A stretch of 10,375 nt of DNA from Candidatus Parcubacteria bacterium (GCA_014378965.1 JACMMR010000052.1:1-10375), one strand, 5' to 3'; counted from the stretch's first letter, positions 1-7,279 are shown. Numbers and translations: made by a program. The notes: generated by a model not told the origin, from the letters alone.

Positions 1-2235
1 GTTATAAAAAATAAAGGATACTCTCCTTACTTTTTAATCGTAGCTGATCTTTTAAAATACGCCAAAGAACATGAGATTCTTTCTAATATTCGTGGATCTG
101 TATGTGGATCGATGGTGACCTACCTTTCTGGTATTACACATATTAACCCTATCGAATATCAGATTCCTTTTGAACGTTTTTTAAATCCTGAACGTCCCTC
201 TGCTCCTGACATCGATATGGACTACGCCGACGACAGACGAGCTGAGATGGTGGATTATGCGAGGCAGAAATATGGAAAAGATAAGGTGGCTCAGATCGGA
301 ACATTTGGAACTATGGCCGCGAAAGGATCTGTAAAAGATGTAGCCCGTGCACTTGGTTATCCATATGAACTTGGTGATAGAATATCAAAACTTATTCCAC
401 TTGGATCGCAAGGTTTTCTTATGACAATTAAACATGCCCTTGAAATAACTGATGAATTACGAGAGTTATATGAAAAAAATGCAGATGTAAAAATAGTTAT
501 AGACATGGCACAGAAAGTTGAAGGATGTGCAAGACATATCTCAGTCCATGCAGCAGGTGTTGTTATTTCTCCGACCGAGCTTACTGATTTTACACCACTC
601 CAATACGACACAAAAGGTGAAAATAAAATCATCAGTCAATATGATATGTACTCTGTTGAGGAAGCAGGACTTTTGAAGTTTGACTTTCTTGGATTAAAAA
701 ACTTAAAAATTATTGCTGAATGTAAGCAGCTTATTCGTCGTCTTCACAATCAAGAAATCGATATCGATAACATGGCAGTCGATGATGAGAAAACGTTCCA
801 GATGCTTGCACGTGGGGAAACTGTTGATCTCTTTCAACTTAACGGTGAAGGTATGACAAAATATTTAGTTGACCTTAAACCAACAACAATTCACGATATC
901 AATGCGATGGTGGCCTTGTATCGTCCGGGACCAATCCAATTTATTCCTCTGTATATCGAACGTAAACATAATCCATCTCTGATCACCTACATGGACCCGA
1001 TGCTGGAGGATATTTTGGAAAAAACATATGGGGTTTTGGTGTATCAAGATGACCTTCTGATGATGGCTCATAAGATTGCAGGATACTCATGGGGAGAAGT
1101 TGATAAATTCCGAAAAGCGGTAGGTAAGAAAATTCCAGAAGAAATGGCAAAGCAGAAAGAAAAATTTATTGATGGCTGTGTATCTCATGGCGGATGGTCG
1201 CATAAAAAAGCCACTGATGTATGGAAATGGATTGAACCATTTGCAGCTTATGGGTTTAACAAATCTCACTCGGTGTCATACGGTCGAGTGGCGTATATCA
1301 CCGCTTACCTAAAAGCCAACTACCCCGCTGAGTATATGGCTTCTGTACTTACATCTGAATCAGGTGATGTTGACTCCATATCTGTATCTGTTAAAGAATG
1401 TAATAGAATGAATATCGAAGTACTCGCTCCAAATGTGAATAGTAGTTTTGGCAACTTTACTGTTTTAAAAGGTTACAATGAGGACCGAGACGCTATCTCT
1501 TTTGGATTGTACAGTATTAAAAATTTTGGTGAAGGTATTGGAAATTCTATTATTCAAGAAAGAAAAGACCATGGAATATTTACAAGTATAGAAAACCTGT
1601 TGGAGAGAATCATTGACAAGAATCTTAATAAAAAATCACTAGAGGCGCTTATTAAATCTGGAGCTATGGATGATTTTGGCGATCGTATTGATCTACTAGG
1701 CAACTTGGACCGTTACCTTGACTATAACAAGACAACAACAAAACAGGACAAGCTTCAAGGAAATATGATGGATATGTTGTTTGGGCAAGTTGAAGTTGAG
1801 ATATTAAAAGAAAAAGTTGAGCAAAGAAAAGATTCACTTCCGCAACGATTATTGTGGGAGAAAGAGTTACTTGGTATTTATTTGTCTGGCCACCCATTGG
1901 ATAAATACAAAGAGGCTTGGGAAAAAAGACCTGTTAATATTGCTAAAATTTTAGAAGTTGCAGTTGTAGATCAGGGTTATTCTGATATATTGGGAATTAT
2001 TGAAGGGACCAAAGAAATTGCAACAAAAAAAGATGCAACAAAAAAATTAATTTTCTTTAAATTGAAAGATTTGTCTGGTGAAATTGAGTGTGTGGTGTTT
2101 CCAAAACAATTTGAAGAATTAAAGAATAAAGTAAGTGACGAGTTTGTTGTTTTGATAAAAGGAAAAATTTCTATTCGTGAGGAGAAGAAAAGTATTATTG
2201 TGGAGAGTATAAAGGTTTCGAAGAGTGGGGTTTAG
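1..2235 (+). CDS. dnaE: DNA polymerase III alpha subunit, C-terminal part (5' truncated by window edge)
   Basis: This is the catalytic subunit of the replicative DNA polymerase (C family). The reading frame is open from base 1, so the first ATG in view (112) is internal; 744 residues are visible and the PHP domain lies outside the window. Palm motifs are clear: a Pol-beta-like RGS/GS loop at visible residues 31-37, PDIDMD at about 69-74 holding two catalytic aspartates, and KFDFLGL with the third (about residue 228). The fingers (YQDDLLMMAHKIAGYSWGEV) and the FNKSHSVSYGRVAYITAYLK segment follow. MMDMLFG near residue 590 may be a weak beta-clamp-binding motif, and a C-terminal OB fold is signalled by DILGIIEG and LSGEIECVVFP. 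The protein ends soon after the OB fold, without the long tau-binding tail of the E. coli enzyme. The GS loop reads NIRGSVCGS rather than the usual GRGSAAGS. Confidence 0.97.
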   Translation, partial: VIKNKGYSPYFLIVADLLKYAKEHEILSNIRGSVCGSMVTYLSGITHINPIEYQIPFERFLNPERPSAPDIDMDYADDRRAEMVDYARQKYGKDKVAQIGTFGTMAAKGSVKDVARALGYPYELGDRISKLIPLGSQGFLMTIKHALEITDELRELYEKNADVKIVIDMAQKVEGCARHISVHAAGVVISPTELTDFTPLQYDTKGENKIISQYDMYSVEEAGLLKFDFLGLKNLKIIAECKQLIRRLHNQEIDIDNMAVDDEKTFQMLARGETVDLFQLNGEGMTKYLVDLKPTTIHDINAMVALYRPGPIQFIPLYIERKHNPSLITYMDPMLEDILEKTYGVLVYQDDLLMMAHKIAGYSWGEVDKFRKAVGKKIPEEMAKQKEKFIDGCVSHGGWSHKKATDVWKWIEPFAAYGFNKSHSVSYGRVAYITAYLKANYPAEYMASVLTSESGDVDSISVSVKECNRMNIEVLAPNVNSSFGNFTVLKGYNEDRDAISFGLYSIKNFGEGIGNSIIQERKDHGIFTSIENLLERIIDKNLNKKSLEALIKSGAMDDFGDRIDLLGNLDRYLDYNKTTTKQDKLQGNMMDMLFGQVEVEILKEKVEQRKDSLPQRLLWEKELLGIYLSGHPLDKYKEAWEKRPVNIAKILEVAVVDQGYSDILGIIEGTKEIATKKDATKKLIFFKLKDLSGEIECVVFPKQFEELKNKVSDEFVVLIKGKISIREEKKSIIVESIKVSKSGV

Positions 2236-3468
2236 TTACAACCTCCCCTCCGCAATCTCCCCTCTCACTTTCTCCATAAATTTCGCCATGAAATGCAGGT
2301 TGTGAATCGTTGCCAAAGTTCCCGCCAACATTTCACCCGCTTTGTACAGATGATTCATATAGCTCCGAGTATAGTTTTTACACGTATAACATTCACAACC
2401 TTTCTCTATCGGACCAAGATCATCTTTGTATTTCGCATTCTTAAGATTTAGGTTTACATATCCAAAAATCCCATCAGTTTCATCAGTCATGAACACGGTT
2501 CCTGTTCTCGCATTTCTTGTTGGCATCACGCAATCAAACGTATCACATCCCTCCATAACCCCTTTGATGATGTCAGAAGGCTCACCAATACCAAGTAAGT
2601 GCCTTGGCTTGTTCTCAGGCAGAATAGAGTTCACCCAATGCACGGCAGTAATCATATCCTCTTTAGCAAATGATCCACCTATTCCAAATCCATCAAACTC
2701 TATCCCATTATAGGAAAGTTCAGAAATAAACTTTGCTGATTCTTTTCTGAGATCCTCATGTCTTCCACCTTGGATAATTCCAAACAATGCTTGCTTAGAA
2801 AATGCCTCTTTATTTTCAACATGTGTCTTCAATGATTCGAGTGCCCAGCGATGTGTTCTATCTAATGATCTTTTTTGATATTCAACCGGCTCATGTGGCG
2901 ATGTGCATTCATCAAAGGCAAAGATAATATCTGCTCCAATATTTTGCTGAATTTCGATTGATTTCTTTGGTGTAAAATAATGCGCAGATCCATCAATGAT
3001 AGATCGAAACATTACACCTTCCTCATCAATCTTGGCTGGTATCATTGCATTTTCTGTCTCCACTTTATGCCCTGATCCTTTTAAAGATATCTCATCATAT
3101 CCGGGTCTAGCACTTGATGTAAATTTTGTTATGTTTTTTCCTAGTGCCACACCAAGGGAAAATGCCTGAAATCCTCCTGAATCAGTCCAAGTCGGTCCAT
3201 CATAATTCATAAATTTACCTAGCCCTCCATGTGCTTTAATAATCTCGTCACCTGGTTGTAAGTACAAGTGATAGGTATTTGAAAGCACTGATTCTGCACC
3301 TAGATCTTTCACCATCTCTGGAGTTATTCCTTTTACAGTTGCCTTTGTGCCCACAGGAATAAATGCCGGTGTATTAATAACACCATGTGGAGTTTCTATG
3401 GTTCCAACTCGTGCATTGCTTTTTGTAGAGCGAGTTTTTATGGAAAATGTGATTGGACGGTTTTGCAT
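2236..3468 (-). CDS. tgt: Queuine/preQ1 tRNA-guanine transglycosylase
   Basis: Tgt swaps guanine-34 in GUN-anticodon tRNAs for a 7-deazaguanine (preQ1 in bacteria) during queuosine formation. Matching residues to the known Zymomonas enzyme gives the catalytic/base-binding D96 (TDSGGFQ), D186 and C188 (FDECT) and the nucleophile D312 (DCVMPTR). The zinc site is C358, C360, C363 and H389, with the family spacing of 26 residues from last Cys to His. C188 matches the residue typical of bacterial preQ1-using enzymes rather than eukaryotic ones. At 410 residues it is longer than the usual ~375, because about 36 extra residues lie between D96 and D186 (roughly 106-145). The start overlaps the stop of the upstream membrane-protein gene (TAATG), so translation is probably coupled. 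Its TAA stop touches the dnaE TAG stop on the other strand. No other queuosine gene is in view. Confidence 0.97.
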   Translation of the reverse strand: MQNRPITFSIKTRSTKSNARVGTIETPHGVINTPAFIPVGTKATVKGITPEMVKDLGAESVLSNTYHLYLQPGDEIIKAHGGLGKFMNYDGPTWTDSGGFQAFSLGVALGKNITKFTSSARPGYDEISLKGSGHKVETENAMIPAKIDEEGVMFRSIIDGSAHYFTPKKSIEIQQNIGADIIFAFDECTSPHEPVEYQKRSLDRTHRWALESLKTHVENKEAFSKQALFGIIQGGRHEDLRKESAKFISELSYNGIEFDGFGIGGSFAKEDMITAVHWVNSILPENKPRHLLGIGEPSDIIKGVMEGCDTFDCVMPTRNARTGTVFMTDETDGIFGYVNLNLKNAKYKDDLGPIEKGCECYTCKNYTRSYMNHLYKAGEMLAGTLATIHNLHFMAKFMEKVRGEIAEGRL

Positions 3469-3722
3469 TAGTTTCCAAACATAGGTATTAAGAACATCAA
3501 AATAATACCAGGTATTACAAATCCAACAACAAGAGCTAGTCCTATCCTGTGTTCATCATTTTCTAAAATTTTAAATCCTTTTATAGATAATAAAAGTGAA
3601 ATCAATGGAATTAATATAAACATGAGATTTCCACCCATAACTGCAGAGAAAGCACTATTTACCAATAACCATAAAGAAAGTAGCAGTGTTCCTAAAAAAA
3701 GTAATTTAGCGATTATTTTCAT
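3468..3722 (-). CDS. Small three-helix membrane protein of unknown function
   Basis: This 84-residue, very hydrophobic protein has three predicted membrane spans at about residues 5-27, 32-48 and 60-81. A short polar loop (KILENDEH) separates the second and third. I do not recognise the family. The stop codon overlaps the tgt start by one base (TAATG), which supports it as a real, co-translated gene and not a chance frame. The start ATG lies 6 nt after an extended -10-like box, so it may begin its own leaderless transcript; it could also be transcribed from the ORF6N gene 30 nt upstream. A role in precursor uptake for Tgt is conceivable from position only; it does not resemble the known queuosine-precursor transporters, which are larger. 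Confidence 0.75.
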   Translation of the reverse strand: MKIIAKLLFLGTLLLSLWLLVNSAFSAVMGGNLMFILIPLISLLLSIKGFKILENDEHRIGLALVVGFVIPGIILMFLIPMFGN

Positions 3723-3728
3723 ATTTTT

Positions 3729-3737
3729 AATATAACA
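3729..3737 (-). promoter_or_regulatory. Extended -10 element (TGTTATATT) before the membrane protein-tgt pair
   Basis: On the minus strand the sequence TGTTATATT matches the TGnTATAAT extended -10 form. It ends 6 nt before the ATG at 3722, so the predicted transcription start falls on the start codon. The -35 region (TGTAAA at 17 bp spacing) is a poor match. Confidence 0.45.
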
Positions 3738-3752
3738 CAGATATTCCCAATT

Positions 3753-4358
3753 TTACACAATAAACCCGATAGGATTTTTAGGTTTACCTTCTTCTTTCAT
3801 CAACAAACGAATAAATTTATAAATCTCATTAAAATTCATATTATTATTCCTTTCCATTTCTTCAATCTTCTCTCTCAATTCTTTATATGTATCAATCATT
3901 TCTCGGAGCTTTGTAAATATTCGTATGATTTGAATGTTTACAGATATAGCTTTATCGCTTTTTAGAACACTTGAAAGCATAGCTATTCCCTGTTCGGTGA
4001 AGACATACGGGTTATAAGACTGTCCACCCCAACTTGAGGTCGCAATTTGCGACCTCAAGTTGTCATTTTCCCCTTTATTTATAAGGGATTTGTTTTTTAA
4101 GGTCGCAATTTGCGACCTTAAAGATCCTGAATCTGAAAATAATTCACTTTCCTTCTTATTCAACTGAAACATAAAATCCTCAGGAAACCTCTTAATATTT
4201 CTCTTAACTGCTTCATTTAAACGTTTAGTGGGGACTTCATAAAGCATAGCCAAGTCTTTATCAAACATAACCTTCTTACCTCGGATAATATAAATCTTTT
4301 CTCGGATTAAACCAATATTTATATCTTCGTTATTTTCTATTATTTCTTGTTTTTTCAT
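3753..4358 (-). CDS. ORF6N (KilA-N-related) domain protein
   Basis: This 201-residue protein has an N-terminal ORF6N domain, a DNA-binding module of phage antirepressor type also common in chromosomes of CPR bacteria and Bacteroidetes. Family landmarks are the opening IYIIRGKKVMFDKDLAMLYE (about 22-41), NIKRFPEDFMFQLNKKE (54-70) and the YVFTEQGIAMLSSVLKS block (118-134). A charged, probably coiled-coil helix covers about 145-172, followed by a short C-terminal tail. LRSQIAT occurs twice, at residues 80-86 and 101-107, 21 residues apart. From memory the second copy sits where the family normally has LRSQ..TS..GG, so the first looks like an insertion or duplication. Each copy is encoded by a long perfect DNA palindrome. 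A weak -10-like TAGTAT lies 6 nt upstream of the ATG. Target DNA and function are unknown. Confidence 0.88.
   Translation of the reverse strand: MKKQEIIENNEDINIGLIREKIYIIRGKKVMFDKDLAMLYEVPTKRLNEAVKRNIKRFPEDFMFQLNKKESELFSDSGSLRSQIATLKNKSLINKGENDNLRSQIATSSWGGQSYNPYVFTEQGIAMLSSVLKSDKAISVNIQIIRIFTKLREMIDTYKELREKIEEMERNNNMNFNEIYKFIRLLMKEEGKPKNPIGFIV
4030..4062. repeat. Perfect 33-nt palindrome inside the ORF6N gene (copy A)
   Basis: Two 16-base arms (4030-4045 and 4047-4062) are exact reverse complements around the single base 4046. The core, shared with copy B, is AGGTCGCAATTTGCGACCT. In the gene it encodes NLRSQIATSSW. As RNA it would form a stem of about 14 bp with a 5-nt loop. It is much richer in GC than the surrounding gene. 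Confidence 0.95.
4096..4122. repeat. Perfect 27-nt palindrome inside the ORF6N gene (copy B)
   Basis: Two 13-base arms (4096-4108 and 4110-4122) are exact reverse complements around base 4109. It encodes SLRSQIATLK. Relative to copy A, the arms differ at the 10th and 13th pairs from the centre, and at both places the two arms changed together (G:C to A:T and C:G to T:A), keeping full complementarity. The two centres are 63 bp apart. Confidence 0.95.
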
Positions 4359-4390
4359 GTAAACATACTATCAAAACACACATCAAGAAA

Positions 4391-4416
4391 AACAAAAGAT
4401 TTAATAAAAAAATCTT
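4391..4416 (-). terminator. Weak AT-rich hairpin terminator after the glutaredoxin-like gene
   Basis: AAGATTT (4396-4402) pairs with AAATCTT (4410-4416) across a 7-nt loop, and on the minus strand it is followed by TTGTTTTT. The stem overlaps the TAA stop of the glutaredoxin-like gene. It holds only one G:C pair, so it may be leaky. Confidence 0.35.
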
Positions 4417-4648
4417 AAAGATCTTCCAATACCTTCTTAATTGCTTCTACATCGGTATCCGCATACACTACTTCATCAATCACGATTGTCGGTGCTTTTA
4501 ATTGTCCAGACAATTCTATCATCTCATCCATAAAATCCGTGTTATCGGTTACGTTCTTTTCAATATATTCAATATTATTTGTATCAAAAAACTTCTTTAA
4601 TTCTACACACCATGGGCAGCCAGTTTTTAAATATGCGATTATTTTCAT
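4415..4648 (-). CDS. Glutaredoxin-like thiol-disulfide oxidoreductase
   Basis: A compact 77-residue thioredoxin fold of the glutaredoxin/NrdH size class, expected in the cytoplasm for reducing disulfides. The redox motif C11-P-W-C14 follows the first beta strand (MKIIAYLKTG). The cis-proline loop is KAPTIVID, with P53. The usual beta-alpha-beta-alpha-beta-beta-alpha order can be read through to the final helix EAIKKVLEDL. It is complete, with no signal peptide. It appears to be a single-gene unit: a terminator lies upstream (4676-4707), an exact TATAAT ends 6 nt before the ATG, and a weak hairpin overlaps the stop. The reductant (glutathione, thioredoxin reductase or another) cannot be told from the sequence. 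Confidence 0.9.
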   Translation of the reverse strand: MKIIAYLKTGCPWCVELKKFFDTNNIEYIEKNVTDNTDFMDEMIELSGQLKAPTIVIDEVVYADTDVEAIKKVLEDL

Positions 4649-4654
4649 ATGTTT

Positions 4655-4660
4655 ATTATA
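4655..4660 (-). promoter_or_regulatory. -10 box TATAAT 6 nt before the glutaredoxin-like start codon
   Basis: An exact consensus TATAAT on the minus strand, with 6 nt (4649-4654) between it and the ATG. This places the transcription start at or next to the A of ATG. No good -35 is visible. Confidence 0.5.
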
Positions 4661-4675
4661 TCATTTTTGCTAAAG

Positions 4676-4707
4676 AAAAAACCTAGGTGATAGTACCTAG
4701 ATTTTTT
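4676..4707 (-). terminator. Rho-independent terminator after the peptidoglycan-binding gene
   Basis: On the minus strand AAAAAATCTAGGT pairs with ACCTAGGTTTTTT (one U-G wobble in RNA) around the loop ACTATC, giving a stem of about 13 bp that runs into a T-rich tract. It sits 20 nt beyond the stop of the gene ending at 4728. Confidence 0.8.
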
Positions 4708-4727
4708 ATAAATACTTAGTTTAAATA

Positions 4728-5474
4728 TTATTTTACAGTTGCATTAATTATCGTTCGAGTTTGAGGACCAACATATCCATCAGCGGGTACAATAGATACT
4801 GAAACTTGGAATTTCTTAACCGCATCAAGTGTCTCTATTCCGAAAAAATTTGAAGAGGCGTTGTTTGAACTCGTTAGTAAAAATCCTTTAGTTACTAAAA
4901 ATGACTTAAGAATAACAACATCATCTCCGGAAGAACCTATAGTTAGGTTACGTTTAAGCATAGATGTTGTTGTGGATACAGATTTATCTAAAGTAGATGC
5001 AATACTATTTGTAGTCGTACCAATAGTTTTTGCTCCCAGCATTGCTTGGGCTGTAACCACCTTCGTGGTTGTAGCTCTATTTGTAAATGAAAGAGTTAGA
5101 TAATATTCCTGTGAATTAGAAGATGATTTGGTAAATAATACAAATGGAACCGATGTATTACATTTATCAACTAAACCATTTCCTTTTTGCGAATACACTC
5201 CTGAAACACCATTAGGACAAGTTATTTTTACAATTGGATTTGTGTCTAGATTATTAGCTTCTAAAAGCTTGATTTTATAATCAACAGGAATGTATTTACT
5301 ATCAGTTGATACTGGACCAAAAGAAGATTCAAATCCATATTTTGCCTTACCAGATTTTACAACCTCACTTATAGGTGTCCCCTCTGATACACCTTTTTTC
5401 ATATAATTTTTAGAAAAATAAATTCCACCACCTAATATACAGATAAGTAGAATTATTGATAATGCTTTTGTCAT
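4728..5474 (-). CDS. Membrane-anchored protein with C-terminal peptidoglycan-binding domain
   Basis: This 248-residue protein has one N-terminal hydrophobic segment (about 4-20, SIILLICILGGGIYF) that would serve as a signal anchor, putting the rest outside the membrane. Residues 40-135 form a beta-rich region with a single cysteine pair (C86, C105) and no family I recognise. A Thr/Ser-rich linker (about 134-172) leads to a PG_binding_1 domain at about 176-246: NLTIGSSGDDVVILKSFL, NFFGIETLDAVKKFQ and YVGPQTRTI are its landmarks. Cell-wall binding is the likely role; no hydrolase domain is attached. The 32 nt before the ATG contain no G in the mRNA sense and no Shine-Dalgarno site. It lies between two terminators, so it is probably transcribed alone. 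Confidence 0.88.
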   Translation of the reverse strand: MTKALSIILLICILGGGIYFSKNYMKKGVSEGTPISEVVKSGKAKYGFESSFGPVSTDSKYIPVDYKIKLLEANNLDTNPIVKITCPNGVSGVYSQKGNGLVDKCNTSVPFVLFTKSSSNSQEYYLTLSFTNRATTTKVVTAQAMLGAKTIGTTTNSIASTLDKSVSTTTSMLKRNLTIGSSGDDVVILKSFLVTKGFLLTSSNNASSNFFGIETLDAVKKFQVSVSIVPADGYVGPQTRTIINATVK

Positions 5475-5533
5475 TTTTTTATTTATTATTTATTATTAAT
5501 TAATGACTTAATAATATCAGCAAACCCACAATA

Positions 5534-5567
5534 AAAATACAACCAGTTTTTCAACGGGTTGTATTTT
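5534..5567 (-). terminator. Rho-independent terminator after bL9
   Basis: AAAATACAACC (5534-5544) and GGTTGTATTTT (5557-5567) form an 11-bp perfect stem with a 12-nt loop. On the minus strand it continues into TTTTTATTGT. It lies 14 nt past the bL9 stop and closes the protease-bL9 unit. Confidence 0.75.
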
Positions 5568-5581
5568 GTATATAACAGTAT

Positions 5582-6007
5582 TTATTCTGCCACCACACTC
5601 ACCTTCACAACCTTCTCAATATCACGAATCTTTAAAGTAACTTCATGCTCACCTATTTCTTTGATAGCTTTATCAGAAACAATGAAATGAGAATCAATGT
5701 TTAAAGCATCTGCAATTTGTTCTCTGTGCAAAGCTGCAAACAAATGACCTTGTTCATTTGCCTTAGCTGTAATCGAATAAGTTTTTGAAATGATTTCATC
5801 TAGATTTTTGATAATTTCTTCCTCTTTCATTTTTCTGTGTTGACCTTCAGCCTCTTTCAGCTTTGAATACTTCAAAACAACTGAGTCATTAGCATATTCT
5901 GCGAATTTTTTAGGAATAAGATTGTTTAATGCAAAACCATCTGCTACTGTTACAGCATCATATTTTTTGCCGATACCGTGAATATCTTTAAGTAAAACTA
6001 TTTTCAT
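5582..6007 (-). CDS. rplI: Large ribosomal subunit protein bL9
   Basis: bL9 binds 23S rRNA at the base of the L1 stalk and reaches across the 70S surface. The 141 residues are close to the family length (~149). The N-terminal rRNA-binding part shows MKIVLLKDIHGIGKKYD and the conserved GFALNNLIPKKFA (family form GYARNFLIP). A long charged helix spans about 45-75 (LKYSKLKEAEGQHRKMKEEEI), and the C-terminal domain includes GHLFAALHREQIADAL and the closing VVKVSVVAE. Some CPR lineages lack bL9, so its presence is mildly informative. The gene begins 18 nt after the protease stop and has its own promoter reaching into the protease end. It is not next to rpsF or rpsR, its usual partners. Confidence 0.95.
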   Translation of the reverse strand: MKIVLLKDIHGIGKKYDAVTVADGFALNNLIPKKFAEYANDSVVLKYSKLKEAEGQHRKMKEEEIIKNLDEIISKTYSITAKANEQGHLFAALHREQIADALNIDSHFIVSDKAIKEIGEHEVTLKIRDIEKVVKVSVVAE

Positions 6008-6017
6008 ATAAGTATTG

Positions 6018-6045
6018 AGTATACACTATTTATTCAAGAATTCAA
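6018..6045 (-). promoter_or_regulatory. Promoter for rplI
   Basis: On the minus strand TTGAAT (6040-6045), a 16-bp spacer and TATACT (6018-6023) form a good sigma-70-type promoter. It overlaps the last codons of the protease gene. The -10 ends 10 nt before the ATG, so the leader would be only about 3-4 nt. Confidence 0.55.
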
Positions 6046-7273
6046 CTGCGTTCAAGTATTGGTTGTCAGTTCTGTCTTTAATCTGCAATAGTGTTGTCGA
6101 AGTAGCCTTTGGAACCAATACATCAGGAGTTAGACCTGATACAGATATAGAATTACCACTAGGAGTTAACCACCGTGCAATAGTTACTTTTAAGCCTGTT
6201 TTTGATGTTATTTTAATGTATTCTTGTACAGAACCTTTACCAAAACTCTTTTCACCAACAAGTGTTGCTAGCTTATAGTCCTGTAAAGCACCTGCGACAA
6301 TCTCGGAAGCTGATGCAGATCCACCATCAATAAGTACAACAACTTTAATTTTTTTATTTGCCAATAGTGGGTAACCCACACTTCTTAAATTTTCAATAGG
6401 TTTTTTCTCGCCATAATCTTGACTTACCACAACTTTTCCTTGTGGAACAAAATAACTTGAGATGTCCACCGCTGATTCTAAGTATCCGCCTGGATTACCT
6501 CGAAGGTCGATAATTAATTTATCTGAGTTTGTTGAAGCAAACTCTGTTATAGCTTGTTTAAAGAGTGCGTTCACTTGTTCAGAAAATGAATATATTTTTA
6601 TAGTATATACACCAGTTTTTTTATCAAATACTTTATCAAGTGTTGGGAGTTGAATAGTATCTCGTAAAATTTTAAAATCAATTGGCTTATCAAGCCCATC
6701 TCTATATACCTGAAGAAGAACTTCTGACCCTTTTGGTCCCCTGATTATTTTCACAGCCTCATCTACTGTCATATCTACAGTAGTTTGGCCATTTATTTTT
6801 ATAATTTTATCACCTGATTTTAAACCTACTTTTTCTGAAGGACTACCAGGAATAGGCGCGATAACTGTTATAACTCCATCTTTTTTACCAACTTCCATTC
6901 CAATCCCTTCAAAACTTCCTTTGATCTCAGTTTCGAAGCTCTTAGCCTCTTGAGGCGTAAAGAAAGTAGTATATGGATCTTGCTCAGATTCCACCATTCC
7001 TTTTATAGCTCCATATAGCCGTCTTTCTTCTTTCGATAAATTATCAAATTCAGTCGGTGTAGTTGTTGAAATTTCATTTCCTAATTTGTCTTTATGTTTA
7101 GTTGTAACAAACTCAGTATCCAAAATATCCCACACTTTCCAAAATGTGTTTATGTCAATGTTGCCAGCCCTACTTTGTGCGTAAGTAGAACCTTTGTTAC
7201 CTATGAAAAAACCAGCAGCAAAGATTATTACTATGATTAATAATTTGATGGATTTGTTTTGCTTTAGAATCAT
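6026..7273 (-). CDS. Carboxy-terminal processing protease (S41 family, CtpA/Prc type)
   Basis: A membrane-anchored serine protease that cleaves near the C termini of extracytoplasmic proteins. An N-terminal hydrophobic anchor covers about residues 9-25 (IKLLIIVIIFAAGFFIG). A PDZ domain spans about 120-200 (FEGIGMEVG, APIPGSPSEKVGLKSGDKIIKING). The catalytic domain contains DLRGNPGGYL (256-265), GGSASASEIVAGALQDY with the Ser nucleophile S321, and SFGKGSVQ with the general base K346 and Q350. The 25-residue Ser-Lys distance matches E. coli Prc and B. subtilis CtpB. The 415-residue length fits the CtpA/CtpB branch. It is the first gene of a probable unit with rplI, and its promoter diverges from that of infC. 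Substrates are unknown. Confidence 0.95.
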   Translation of the reverse strand: MILKQNKSIKLLIIVIIFAAGFFIGNKGSTYAQSRAGNIDINTFWKVWDILDTEFVTTKHKDKLGNEISTTTPTEFDNLSKEERRLYGAIKGMVESEQDPYTTFFTPQEAKSFETEIKGSFEGIGMEVGKKDGVITVIAPIPGSPSEKVGLKSGDKIIKINGQTTVDMTVDEAVKIIRGPKGSEVLLQVYRDGLDKPIDFKILRDTIQLPTLDKVFDKKTGVYTIKIYSFSEQVNALFKQAITEFASTNSDKLIIDLRGNPGGYLESAVDISSYFVPQGKVVVSQDYGEKKPIENLRSVGYPLLANKKIKVVVLIDGGSASASEIVAGALQDYKLATLVGEKSFGKGSVQEYIKITSKTGLKVTIARWLTPSGNSISVSGLTPDVLVPKATSTTLLQIKDRTDNQYLNAVEFLNK

Positions 7274-7279
7274 TTAAAT

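Noticed and set aside
357..632. Minus-strand open frame inside dnaE (and similar frames at 865-1071, 1087-1269, 1664-1897)
   Set aside because: Shadows of dnaE; the plus-strand frame carries all conserved polymerase motifs.
4030..4122. Two repeats as a mini CRISPR array
   Set aside because: Only two copies, fully palindromic, inside a coding frame with preserved reading; no leader, no cas genes.
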